From NCBI GenBank assembly GCA_014729565.1, contig WJJR01000476.1, positions 1 to 8,988 on the forward strand: a DNA stretch of 8,988 bases, written 5' to 3'. The notes below the pieces were generated by a model. That model was not told the origin of the DNA, ran no database searches, and was given only the letters and a program-made list of their open reading frames with translations. This stretch comes from Candidatus Zixiibacteriota bacterium (GTDB lineage Bacteria > Zixibacteria > MSB-5A5 > WJJR01). Shown piece by piece: positions 1-8,988 of the stretch; position 1 is the first letter of the stretch; every line of letters begins with the position of its first letter. The position numbers were made by a program, and so were the translations under genes.

Positions 1-2385
1 ATTCGCATCGTCGGGCTCACGGTCAGCTATCACCGCACCGCCGGACTGCTCGTAGGGAATCCGGATGGCCGTACCGTTGGCGCCGTCATTGTAGATCCAG
101 TATCCCCGAAAGGGCCGAAGTGTGGACACCGTACGGTATGAACCGTTGGACGACACGTATTCATGAAACGCCTGTTCGATGCCGGAATCGAATTCGATCA
201 TCGACACTGCAACATCGAAGGCAAACGGACTGGCGATCTGATTCCATCCCTGATCCAACTGAATGGAGGCAAACCGTCGGTCCGCCTGAAGATCGTCCGG
301 AACCGACGAGACACCATCCGATGTGATCGTAAACGCGCCCTTCGTGACCAACCAATACCCGTGGTTGCGAGCCACTGAATTCAGGCTGGGAAACGCGTCG
401 TAGCTGTTCGCCGTTGCGTTCCAGCGTCCGAAGCGCCAGCCGTCATCGGACGTGTCGTCAATCTCGTCGAAGATAGACGTTACCGTGGCCGGACTGGGAA
501 GGAACGGGAATCCGATCATGTGATATTGCTGATCAACCGTGGTGACAATCGTCACATCACTCAACTGAGTCCGGAACACATAAACACTGTCGCCACCCGG
601 TAACCGGAGAGTGGTCTGGCCATCATCAACCTCGAAGTAGTACTCGACACCGCGAATGCCGAAATGGTCGGCGGTGAGGACGTATTCCAGCATGCCGGGT
701 GACGGAGAGGACATTTGCGCAGATTGGAAGCTCTGTCGTCCACCTGGACGATGAAATACGGTTCCAAGAACACCGGCCTGCCCACCGGCGAATGTTACTC
801 GCAGTGCTCGGTTTTGCGGCGCCACGGTTTCGACGACGGATCCCTGGTGATTCACCACGAGAGGTGACGCCGCGAAATTCGCAGTCTGCGTAACGGCACC
901 GTCCATGGTGATTGTCGCGGGGTTGTCCGTTCCGCTGTACGATCCGGTGCCTTCGCCGACCCAGTCGACAAATCGGTAGCCTGTACGTGGACTGGCGGAA
1001 ATCGTGAAACTGCCGCCCGCCGGATACCAGCCATCGTCTGCCGGCGTGACCGCTCCGCCGGCGTCGGTATTCGTTTGCATTGTGAGCAGATACTCGTGAA
1101 CCAGCGTTGCCGTCAGTGTGGTATCCCCGAGCGGCGTGACCGTGTGCACCCGTTCACCACCGTCGCTCCACGATTCGAAACGGTCGCGCTCACCGGCGGG
1201 GCCGGGATGAGTCTCATTGATGCCGAGACCGAATGACTCACCATCGCTGACGGTAAACGTATGCGGCGTCGATTGCGGTGTGCCTTCGATCGTGATGGGA
1301 AAACCGGGCGGGGATGTTTCGATGGTCACCGCGTGCTGTTCGGCGAAGGTATATGAGACCGGTCCCGGCGTTCGCGCATAATCGTTGTCGGGATTGGGAT
1401 CGAGCGTCGCAGCCTGGAGGTAATTGATGTGCGCGAAGATATAGTAATTGCCATCACTCAGGCTTTGTGGCCATAATCGGACCATCCCTTCGAGACCACC
1501 GGCCAGCAACTGTCGTGGGCTCGTCTCATTGATACCGAATGTCCACTCCGCCAGGATGTCTCCAACCTTCGTATCGTCACCGTTTCCAAACACGTCGTCG
1601 AGAGACACAAAGAACTCGACTTGGACCTGTTCCGGGCCGAACGGTTCGGGCCCCTGATTGGTGATGCTATATTGGCACGAGGCGATGGTCGGCGGCCACG
1701 TGAGTTCCAGCGGCGTCACCGACAGTCCGTGGATCTCCAAGTCGGCCTTTGGCACTTCCTTCGCCGTTAACAGGACATCGTCAATCCAAACACCCGATGG
1801 ACTCGGCGGGACAATCGAAATGTCGCTGAAGAACTCGAAACTCAGGATCAGCCCCGATTGTCCGGCGAACTCGTGCAACGGCAATCGGACGTCGTCCCAG
1901 ACTTGCCGGTCACCGCTCTCACGATACAACTCGTGCCAGTCACCCGACTCATCGCGCACGAATGCATAGAAGATGTCGCCGAAGGTGACGTCGTCGACCA
2001 CAAACTCTGGTTCGGTATTCAACCACACACTGAAATCAACCCACGCGCTGTCATAGCCTACCAGCGACAGGTCATGATGCTGGAGGACGGTGTACATGCT
2101 GTCCCGGTAGACAGCAGCGGCATCGTCGCCCGGATCCGCGCAGAAGACGCTCCAATTGCCGGTGTTCGCACGAACATCGTTGGTTCCCCAGTTCGCCGGG
2201 CTGAAGGCGTTGTTGTTGTCAATGAGCCAGAAACTGCCGGGGAAATCCCCTTCGAAACCGTCGATACCAAGTGTATCGACTTGCGCGAAACCGGTCGTCG
2301 GTAGCAGCGCGGTAGCGAGCACAACTATCGCTAGGACAATGTCCCATCTGTTGTTCTTATGAACTCTACGGGCTGTTCTTGTCAC
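1..2385 (-). CDS. Large secreted multidomain surface protein, C-terminus beyond window
   Basis: The frame is open for 795 codons from a GTG to the window edge, without a stop. An Ala-rich signal peptide (hydrophobic stretch about residues 15-33, probable cleavage after a TGFAQ motif near 35) shows export. By eye the mature part holds: a jelly-roll-like segment (about 36-210, ending GVWIDDVLL); a CARDB-like adhesive beta domain (about 214-346, with ADLEI, ITNQGPEPFG and DPNPDNDY); a PEGA-like or beta segment (350-430); a divergent InlB B-repeat (about 432-505, with GGAVTPADDGWYPAGG and GYRFVDW); a further beta region (507-608); and two related units, 620-690 (MIGFPF...GYWLV) and 711-770 (GWNQIASPF...RPFRGYWIY). 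Such proteins usually sit on or leave the cell surface. Paired GW..PF/GYW units often precede a sorting domain in FCB-type bacteria, but that end is not visible. It lies 74 nt downstream of the TPR-like gene and may share its transcript. Binding partner unknown. No catalytic motif was seen. Confidence 0.85.
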   Translation of the reverse strand, partial: MTRTARRVHKNNRWDIVLAIVVLATALLPTTGFAQVDTLGIDGFEGDFPGSFWLIDNNNAFSPANWGTNDVRANTGNWSVFCADPGDDAAAVYRDSMYTVLQHHDLSLVGYDSAWVDFSVWLNTEPEFVVDDVTFGDIFYAFVRDESGDWHELYRESGDRQVWDDVRLPLHEFAGQSGLILSFEFFSDISIVPPSPSGVWIDDVLLTAKEVPKADLEIHGLSVTPLELTWPPTIASCQYSITNQGPEPFGPEQVQVEFFVSLDDVFGNGDDTKVGDILAEWTFGINETSPRQLLAGGLEGMVRLWPQSLSDGNYYIFAHINYLQAATLDPNPDNDYARTPGPVSYTFAEQHAVTIETSPPGFPITIEGTPQSTPHTFTVSDGESFGLGINETHPGPAGERDRFESWSDGGERVHTVTPLGDTTLTATLVHEYLLTMQTNTDAGGAVTPADDGWYPAGGSFTISASPRTGYRFVDWVGEGTGSYSGTDNPATITMDGAVTQTANFAASPLVVNHQGSVVETVAPQNRALRVTFAGGQAGVLGTVFHRPGGRQSFQSAQMSSPSPGMLEYVLTADHFGIRGVEYYFEVDDGQTTLRLPGGDSVYVFRTQLSDVTIVTTVDQQYHMIGFPFLPSPATVTSIFDEIDDTSDDGWRFGRWNATANSYDAFPSLNSVARNHGYWLVTKGAFTITSDGVSSVPDDLQADRRFASIQLDQGWNQIASPFAFDVAVSMIEFDSGIEQAFHEYVSSNGSYRTVSTLRPFRGYWIYNDGANGTAIRIPYEQSGGAVIADREPDDAN

Positions 2386-2390
2386 GATCA

Positions 2391-2396
2391 CCCTCC
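2391..2396 (-). promoter_or_regulatory. Ribosome binding site of the secreted protein gene
   Basis: GGAGGG on the minus strand lies 5 nt before the GTG at 2385. Another in-frame GTG at 2391 directly abuts GGAGG and has no spacer, so 2385 is the preferred start. Confidence 0.75.
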
Positions 2397-2432
2397 GATT
2401 GCAAAACGTCCAGCGCCTCAGCCATTCACCGT

Positions 2433-2460
2433 ATTGCCGATCATTCACTGTCACGGCAAT
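2433..2460. repeat. Perfect 7-bp inverted repeat between two genes
   Basis: ATTGCCG (2433-2439) and CGGCAAT (2454-2460) are perfect inverted copies with a 14-nt loop. The repeat begins at the last base of the stop codon of the TPR-like gene. There is no T-run after it on the minus strand, so it is not a convincing intrinsic terminator. It could be an RNA hairpin that stabilises or attenuates the transcript, a protein-binding site, or chance. Confidence 0.35.
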
Positions 2461-3092
2461 CAGTGATCACCGGGATGATTCGGAAAATCCGGTAGCGTCG
2501 TACCTCCACCACCGTTGCCGTCACCACCTCCGCCACCAGCCGCCAGTGCCACACCACCAACGACCACGGCCGCTCCCAAACCGATCAGCAGCCACTTCTT
2601 GCTGCCACCATCCGATTGGTCCGATGATGCCACCGGCTCACGTGCAATGACCGGCGGTTCCGACTCGTCCCGCTCCTCCTCAACAGCCGCACGCGCCTCT
2701 TCCATCAACTCACGAAATTCCGGCGACTGGATATCGAGTTCTCCCCGCCACTCGCGGTACGATGTGAATGCTTCTTTGAACTGGTCGAGGATTTTGGCGC
2801 GCCGTTCGGATTCGTCCTGAAACATCTCGTAATAGACCGCAGCCAGCAGCATGTGCGCGTTCGCCTTCTCCTCGACACTCAAGGATTCCTGCTGCAGGAC
2901 CGCCTGCAGCTCGGCCTCGGCGCATTGGAAATCGAAGATCTGGAAACTGGTGCGCGCATTGTCAATCGACGGATTCGCTTCGTCGAACGAGCAATCCACG
3001 GTCTGAGCCAAACCGGTCGAGGACTGGATCATCGTCCACAAGTAGACCAATACGATGATTGGTGCGGTTCGACGTTTCACCGAGACAGTCAT
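2460..3092 (-). CDS. Small exported TPR-like protein with C-terminal membrane helix and glycine-rich tail
   Basis: This 210-residue protein starts at an ATG with AAAGGA 6 nt upstream. Residues 10-30 form a signal peptide ending in GLAQ. Residues 45-140 are helical and resemble one or two TPR-type units (ARTSFQIFDFQCAEAELQAVL and ANAHMLLAAVYYEMF), with two cysteines (34 and 57) that could pair. A charged Pro/Glu-rich stretch (138-162) leads to a KKW-flanked hydrophobic helix (167-186), then a tail of Gly, Asp and Asn ending in PNHPGDH. The shape suggests a protein anchored in the membrane with its helical part outside the cytoplasm, probably a binding or scaffold protein. It follows the receptor kinase gene by 22 nt, so the two are almost certainly co-transcribed; it may present a signal to the kinase or be part of the surface complex. 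No enzyme motif was seen and I do not recognise a named family. Confidence 0.85.
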   Translation of the reverse strand: MTVSVKRRTAPIIVLVYLWTMIQSSTGLAQTVDCSFDEANPSIDNARTSFQIFDFQCAEAELQAVLQQESLSVEEKANAHMLLAAVYYEMFQDESERRAKILDQFKEAFTSYREWRGELDIQSPEFRELMEEARAAVEEERDESEPPVIAREPVASSDQSDGGSKKWLLIGLGAAVVVGGVALAAGGGGGDGNGGGGTTLPDFPNHPGDH

Positions 3093-3098
3093 GCGTTG

Positions 3099-3104
3099 TC
3101 CTTT
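3099..3104 (-). promoter_or_regulatory. Ribosome binding site of the TPR-like gene
   Basis: AAAGGA on the minus strand lies 6 nt before the ATG at 3092, inside the 22-nt gap after the kinase gene. It fixes the start codon and shows independent initiation. Confidence 0.7.
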
Positions 3105-3114
3105 CCGTGTTCGG

Positions 3115-5748
<2,634 letters not shown>

Positions 5749-5955
5749 CAGTGACGGTCCAAACCTCATCAATTTCTCATCACGGGTCCAAGGGAAAATA
5801 GGTCCGAGTTCCTGAGGGGACAACTGTTTAGACTATCGGCGGGAAATGAAGGTCCGACAGGGATGATCGGCAAGGTCCGATGGCCCCTGGCAGACGTTAC
5901 ACGGAGCACCGAGCCTTTCAGGGTGAGCCACATCGAGCCCCAGCTCGGTGCAGGG
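5749..5955. promoter_or_regulatory. Intergenic region upstream of the kinase operon
   Basis: This 207-nt stretch separates the stop of the GNAT-C39 gene from the chosen kinase start and is the only sizeable gap in the window. It should hold the kinase promoter, but I find no convincing -35/-10 pair. It contains GGTCCGA at 5801-5807, 5851-5857 and 5874-5880; the last two extend to AAGGTCCGA and lie 23 bp apart. A hairpin-capable stretch (5931-5950, CGAGC/GCTCG around a 4-nt loop) follows the upstream gene but lacks a T-run. No small gene with a ribosome binding site was seen. Confidence 0.4.
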
Positions 5956-7107
5956 CTACTCACGCGGTCCGATGGCCACCATCGCCCGCTGCTGACCCTT
6001 CCCGTACCGTTGGATGCGGTTGAAGTCTCTGCGCCGGATGGGCAAGTTGATGCTGTCGGCGGTACTGGCACCGTCGTCGACGTACGGATCATGTAGATAA
6101 AGGTAGCGGTCATCGTAGCCGGTGACGACGACCCAATGAGGGGCTTTCTCGCCGATCAATCGATATCCGCTGACCAGGACGACCGGCACGAAGCCGCGAT
6201 CCATCGCCGACATCACCTCGGTCAGGCCGAATTCACCGATGGAAACGCGTCCCCCCATATCGCGAGCGCGCTGACGCAACTGATGATGCGTAATTGTCAT
6301 CACCTCTTTCTTCTCCGGTGACCGGACGCCCTCAATGAACGGCACCGCATCATGCGACATGTAGACATCCGCCTGAAAGCCCCGTTTGAGCGCCGCCACC
6401 GCCAATCCAAACGGGCCGCATCCGCCGACCCCCGAGGTCATGAAGATCAGCGTGGCTTCACGCCACAGATCGAGTTCGGTTTCGCGTGTCGGTTCGATCG
6501 TGGCATCGAACCGGCGTAAGGCCATCAGCAAACTGGCTGCGCCACAGGTGAAATCCAGCGTCTGCGCGTAGAACGGCACCGGAACGGTTTCCGGGCTGGG
6601 ATGCGGAACGATGAATTTCTCGTACCGGATGGCAGCGGAACCATTTTCGTAGTAATCAGGCACAACATCGAATTCACGGTAACCAATCGATTCATAGAGT
6701 GTCCGTGCCGCCACGTTGTCCTCGGCCACCTCCAGGCGAATCGTCAGGCAGTCCCGCTCCATAGCGGCGCTTTCACACGCGGTCAGCAGCCGTCGCGCCA
6801 CGCCGCGGCCCCGGTGGCTCGATCGCACGGCAATGGAATACAGACGCGCCGTCGATGTGCCGCGACGGAACAACAGGACGGCATCTCCCCCGATCGTGGG
6901 ACCGTCCTCCTCCCGCTCAACCAGCACCAGCGCGTGCCCGCGTGTCAGCAAATGCTGGAACTGCTCACGACTAAAGCGATCAAACCGAAACGCGTCGTCT
7001 TCAATGTCGACGAGTTGCTGGATATCGTCGATGGTTGCGGTTCGAATCATGGTCACGGCACATTCGCGTATGGCATCACGTCCGGTACCGGCTAATGACG
7101 GCCCCAC
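5956..7107 (-). CDS. GNAT acetyltransferase fused to a C39-like cysteine peptidase
   Basis: From the GTG at 7107 this is 383 residues. Residues about 20-165 are a GNAT domain (IRTATIDDIQQLVDIE start, acetyl-CoA loop RGRGVA at 99-104, late ARTLYESIGYREF motif), expected to acetylate an amine using acetyl-CoA. Residues about 175-375 resemble peptidase C39/papain-like enzymes: Cys188 in DFTCGAAS, His324 in HWVVVTGYDD and Asp340 in HDPYVDD give a complete triad. No signal peptide, membrane helix or ABC transporter part is present, so it should act in the cytoplasm, unlike bacteriocin-exporting C39 proteins. From memory, this fusion is found next to RimK-family proteins in diverse bacteria; its substrate is not known to me. 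The GTG at 7107 overlaps the ATP-grasp gene by 16 nt and has GAGGG 6 nt upstream. The alternative ATG at 7050 begins right at the GNAT fold but has no visible ribosome binding site; that version has 364 residues. Confidence 0.88.
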   Translation of the reverse strand: MGPSLAGTGRDAIRECAVTMIRTATIDDIQQLVDIEDDAFRFDRFSREQFQHLLTRGHALVLVEREEDGPTIGGDAVLLFRRGTSTARLYSIAVRSSHRGRGVARRLLTACESAAMERDCLTIRLEVAEDNVAARTLYESIGYREFDVVPDYYENGSAAIRYEKFIVPHPSPETVPVPFYAQTLDFTCGAASLLMALRRFDATIEPTRETELDLWREATLIFMTSGVGGCGPFGLAVAALKRGFQADVYMSHDAVPFIEGVRSPEKKEVMTITHHQLRQRARDMGGRVSIGEFGLTEVMSAMDRGFVPVVLVSGYRLIGEKAPHWVVVTGYDDRYLYLHDPYVDDGASTADSINLPIRRRDFNRIQRYGKGQQRAMVAIGPRE

Positions 7108-7985
7108 TGATTGCCCTCGAGCAGATGACAAATGATACGGCGGTAGATATCCGGCGCGTAGCGGTCTTCCTCTTCGGCATTGATGGTCGGGTTATCATTG
7201 ACCTCAATGGTGACGACTCCGCGATCCGTCTCCTTCAAATCGACACCATACAGCCCGTGTCCGATGGCGCGTGCGGCATCGACAGCCGTCTCCACCACTT
7301 TGGGAGGCGCCTCGTGAAGCGGCAGGCTGTCCACGCGTGCGGTGGTCAAATGCCCGTTAATCACCGTTTGAATCTTAAAGGTCTCGTCGGGAATGACGTA
7401 CCGGCAGACATACAGCGGCTCGCCGGCCAGGACACCGACCCGCCAGTCAAACGTGCTGGGAACGAATTCCTGCACCACGATCCGTTCGGCACGGTGGAGA
7501 TACCGTTGCCCGACTTTCACAAAATCATCCGGCGTACGGACCTTGTCCACATGCGACGAGAAGCTCGAACTCGGCGCCTTCAGCACCAACTCCGGCCCCA
7601 TCTCGGCAAACAACTGTTCCGCTCGCGATGGGATGATGTCATCGCCGTCGAGCATCACTGTCCGCGGCATCGGCACATGGGCCTGCAGCAGCCGGCGATA
7701 CATGAAGATCTTGTCGCAGCAGATCATGATCGATTGCGAATCATCGATCACCGGCAAACCGTGCAGTTCGGCCATCCGCGCTGCTACAAATGATGAATTC
7801 AACGGATCGGTCAGGGCGCGGATGAGTACGGCATCGAAGCGCGGGATCTTGCGCAACTCCGGGCGGAACAAGAAGTGCAATTCGTGGCCGCGCTCTTCGG
7901 CCGCCGATTTGAACCGCAGCAGCGCTTCCAGTTCCCACGACCGGGAAATGGTGTAGCGTTCGACAAACACCGCAAGCCTACCCAT
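7092..7985 (-). CDS. RimK-like ATP-grasp ligase (C-terminal half of a RimK-family protein, encoded separately)
   Basis: The 297-residue protein has a pre-ATP-grasp Rossmann-like part (1-88, LAVFVER to GLPVIDD) and an ATP-grasp domain (about 89-290). Visible nucleotide and metal sites are Lys92 (CCDKIFMYRRL), Lys136 (ELVLKAPSSSFSSH), the VVQEFVP hinge (170-176), WRVGVL (181-186), Asp249 (GVDLKE) and Glu261/Asn263 (IEVNDNPTIN). The fold joins a carboxylate to an amine through an acyl-phosphate, as in RimK, which adds glutamate to ribosomal protein S6. In the RimK-family proteins I recall, this domain is the C-terminal half of a chain of about 500 residues with an RLAN domain in front; here that half is the gene before it, 8 nt overlapping. 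AAGGA at 7995-7999 lies 9 nt before the ATG, supporting separate translation. It is very probably a working ligase, but its substrate is unknown. It is not canonical rimK. Confidence 0.9.
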   Translation of the reverse strand: MGRLAVFVERYTISRSWELEALLRFKSAAEERGHELHFLFRPELRKIPRFDAVLIRALTDPLNSSFVAARMAELHGLPVIDDSQSIMICCDKIFMYRRLLQAHVPMPRTVMLDGDDIIPSRAEQLFAEMGPELVLKAPSSSFSSHVDKVRTPDDFVKVGQRYLHRAERIVVQEFVPSTFDWRVGVLAGEPLYVCRYVIPDETFKIQTVINGHLTTARVDSLPLHEAPPKVVETAVDAARAIGHGLYGVDLKETDRGVVTIEVNDNPTINAEEEDRYAPDIYRRIICHLLEGNQWGRH

Positions 7986-8589
7986 GGCGGTCGATCCTTG
8001 CCGCCAATTGCGTCAGCCACTCACGCTCCTGTGTCGCGAGCGTGCGCGCGGGCAGCAGCTCAATCGCCGACAGTTGAATCACCGAACCGGTCTTGAGGAC
8101 ACGAATGTTGCCCATCGGCAGGTTGAATACGTCATGGACACGGCGCGCCATCTCCGCCATATCCGAACGCACCGTGCGCCCATCTACCATGGCACACTCG
8201 ATGATCTCAACATCGCTGGTGATTCGCTGGCAACAGATCGTGTACTTGTAATTCCACGTCAGTTGCTTCGCCGCGCGGTCGCGCTCCTCCTCCGTGAAGA
8301 CGACCGCGAACTTGCGGGTAAACGGATTGACACCGTACACGACCGCCGGCGGCGGGAAATACTCATTGGTCAGGTACCACTCGGGAATCGGGATGCCGGC
8401 CAGATGGGCCTTTTCCAGGGCCACCGGCACCACGTACGCATCGAGCGCGTCGATGCAACGCGGCATGACACGATCATAGCCCTGTAATTCGGCATCCTGG
8501 CACCGATAGTACCCCTCGGTGAGATACTCATAGTTGCCGGAGAGTTCGACAAACGCGGTTGTCGACGGAGCGTCTCTGTGATTGTCCAT
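7978..8589 (-). CDS. RLAN-like N-terminal half of a RimK-family protein
   Basis: This 203-residue protein begins at an ATG 9 nt after the upstream gene stops. Residues about 12-60 (FVELSGNYEYLTEGYYRCQD, then AELQGYDRVMPRCIDAL) resemble the RLAN domain, the segment that precedes RimK-like ATP-grasp ligases. The remainder (60-203) is an alpha/beta region ending in an amphipathic helix (TQEREWLTQLAARI) that would lead straight into the ligase in the fused form. It has no signal peptide or membrane segment. It terminates at TAG eight bases after the next gene has started, so the two are translationally coupled and probably form a complex with the two domains in equal amounts. Its length plus 297 gives 500 residues, matching the usual fused protein. 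A one-base frame change at the junction would fuse them, so a sequencing error is possible. No clear ribosome binding site precedes the ATG. Role likely substrate recognition or regulation of the ligase; this is inference. Confidence 0.78.
   Translation of the reverse strand: MDNHRDAPSTTAFVELSGNYEYLTEGYYRCQDAELQGYDRVMPRCIDALDAYVVPVALEKAHLAGIPIPEWYLTNEYFPPPAVVYGVNPFTRKFAVVFTEEERDRAAKQLTWNYKYTICCQRITSDVEIIECAMVDGRTVRSDMAEMARRVHDVFNLPMGNIRVLKTGSVIQLSAIELLPARTLATQEREWLTQLAARIDRHG
7995..7999 (-). promoter_or_regulatory. Ribosome binding site of the ATP-grasp gene
   Basis: AAGGA on the minus strand lies 9 nt before the ATG at 7985, inside the end of the RLAN-like gene. It supports genuine re-initiation rather than a recent accidental frameshift. 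Confidence 0.55.
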
Positions 8590-8598
8590 TGAGTGTGA

Positions 8599-8988
8599 TT
8601 ACAGCCGCAATGCTCCCTTGACCGACCAGGCCAGCAGCGGAAGCATGAGTTCGTGATGACCCGTAAACGTCAGTCCTCGACCCGACGACTGCGTCGGGCG
8701 GTTCACGACATTAACGTTGGGACGATAGTGCTGGATCATGTCGAAATTGGCGGTTGTGACGTTGCGTACCGTGTGGCGGTTACGAGCCACCGTCAGCGCC
8801 TTCAGAAACACCTCGGGCAGAATGACGGCTGAACCAAAATGCAACACCACACCGCCGGCATTCAATCGCCGACACTGCTCGGCCAGAACGCGAAAATCCC
8901 GGTGCGCCGCGGCGCCGACTTTGGCGCCGTCGTACTCGGGATGCTGGGCCACAATCTCGGCGCCAATAGCGGGGAAGGCCACGACCGG
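8599..8988 (-). CDS. Conserved protein of unknown function, C-terminal 129 residues
   Basis: The frame is open to the right edge and ends in TAA at 8599; the true start lies outside the window. The fragment reads as a well-conserved alpha/beta fold: AFPAIGAEIVAQHPEYDGAKVG near the edge, then a helix (AHRDFRVLAEQCRRL), a strand and loop VVLHFGSAVILPEVFLKAL, then TTANFDMIQHYRPNVNVVNRPT and a C-terminal GHHELMLPLLAWSV. The conserved Gly-Ser, His and Asp/Glu residues and the strand-helix order suggest a Rossmann-like enzyme. I recall a family of conserved hypothetical proteins with these motifs, sometimes loosely compared with deoxyhypusine synthase, but cannot confirm it. The in-frame GTG at 8982 is unlikely to be the start because codons before it continue the motif. 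It precedes the RLAN-like gene by 9 nt, so it is probably in the same operon and could supply or process the ligase substrate. Confidence 0.75.
   Translation of the reverse strand, partial: PVVAFPAIGAEIVAQHPEYDGAKVGAAAHRDFRVLAEQCRRLNAGGVVLHFGSAVILPEVFLKALTVARNRHTVRNVTTANFDMIQHYRPNVNVVNRPTQSSGRGLTFTGHHELMLPLLAWSVKGALRL

Noticed and set aside
5931..5950. Intrinsic terminator after the GNAT-C39 gene
   Set aside because: The CGAGC/GCTCG stem is only 5 bp (7 with a mismatch) and no T-run follows on the minus strand.
5824..5955. Sigma-70-type promoter for the kinase operon (a TTGCCG element upstream)
   Set aside because: No -10 element of reasonable quality lies 16-18 bp from it.
7035..7793. Plus-strand frame of 252 codons opposite the ATP-grasp gene
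   Set aside because: It is antisense to conserved ATP-grasp motifs, with no domain or ribosome binding site pattern.
7978..7985. Frameshift making the RimK-family protein a pseudogene
   Set aside because: The second half has its own start codon and AAGGA, its first residues match the start of the domain, and no conserved part is lost. A sequencing indel remains possible and is noted as a test.
7092..7985. Canonical rimK (ribosomal protein S6 glutamate ligase) or a graspetide synthetase
   Set aside because: The RLAN partner and GNAT-C39 neighbour point to the separate RimK-like family, and no precursor peptide gene is visible in the window, so neither name is justified.

Overview
The window looks like bacterial chromosome that is moderately GC-rich, densely packed and entirely transcribed from the minus strand. 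No rRNA, tRNA, CRISPR array, insertion sequence or phage gene was seen. Several features suggest a member of the FCB superphylum or a neighbouring candidate phylum such as Zixibacteria, KSB1, Latescibacteria or Eisenbacteria. These are a large secreted multidomain beta-rich protein with CARDB-like and InlB-like modules, a PknB-type receptor kinase, and a small TPR-like protein with a glycine-rich tail. That placement is inference from gene style only.

Layout in the direction of transcription, right to left. Positions 8988-8599 hold the C-terminal 129 residues of a conserved protein of unknown function that runs in from the right edge. After 9 nt comes the N-terminal half of a RimK-family protein (8589-7978, RLAN-like domain). 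It overlaps by 8 nt the separate ATP-grasp ligase half (7985-7092). This is followed, probably overlapping, by a GNAT acetyltransferase fused to a C39-like cysteine peptidase (7107-5956). These genes look like one translationally coupled operon and form a recognisable but functionally unassigned peptide or amide modification cassette. What is unusual here is that the RimK-family protein is divided exactly at its domain boundary.

A gap of about 200 nt (5749-5955) with a repeated GGTCCGA motif separates this operon from a second one. The second begins with a membrane serine/threonine kinase that has two complete kinase domains in tandem, a transmembrane helix and an outside sensor domain (5748-3115). 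A 22-nt gap leads to a small exported protein with helical repeats and one C-terminal membrane helix (3092-2460). After 74 nt containing a perfect inverted repeat comes a large secreted protein (2385 to beyond the left edge). It is open for 795 codons and starts with GTG behind a strong ribosome binding site. The three together could form a sensing and cell-surface module.

The most notable items are the split RLAN/ATP-grasp pair with its GNAT-C39 partner and the uncharacterised upstream gene, and the double-kinase receptor followed by two exported proteins.
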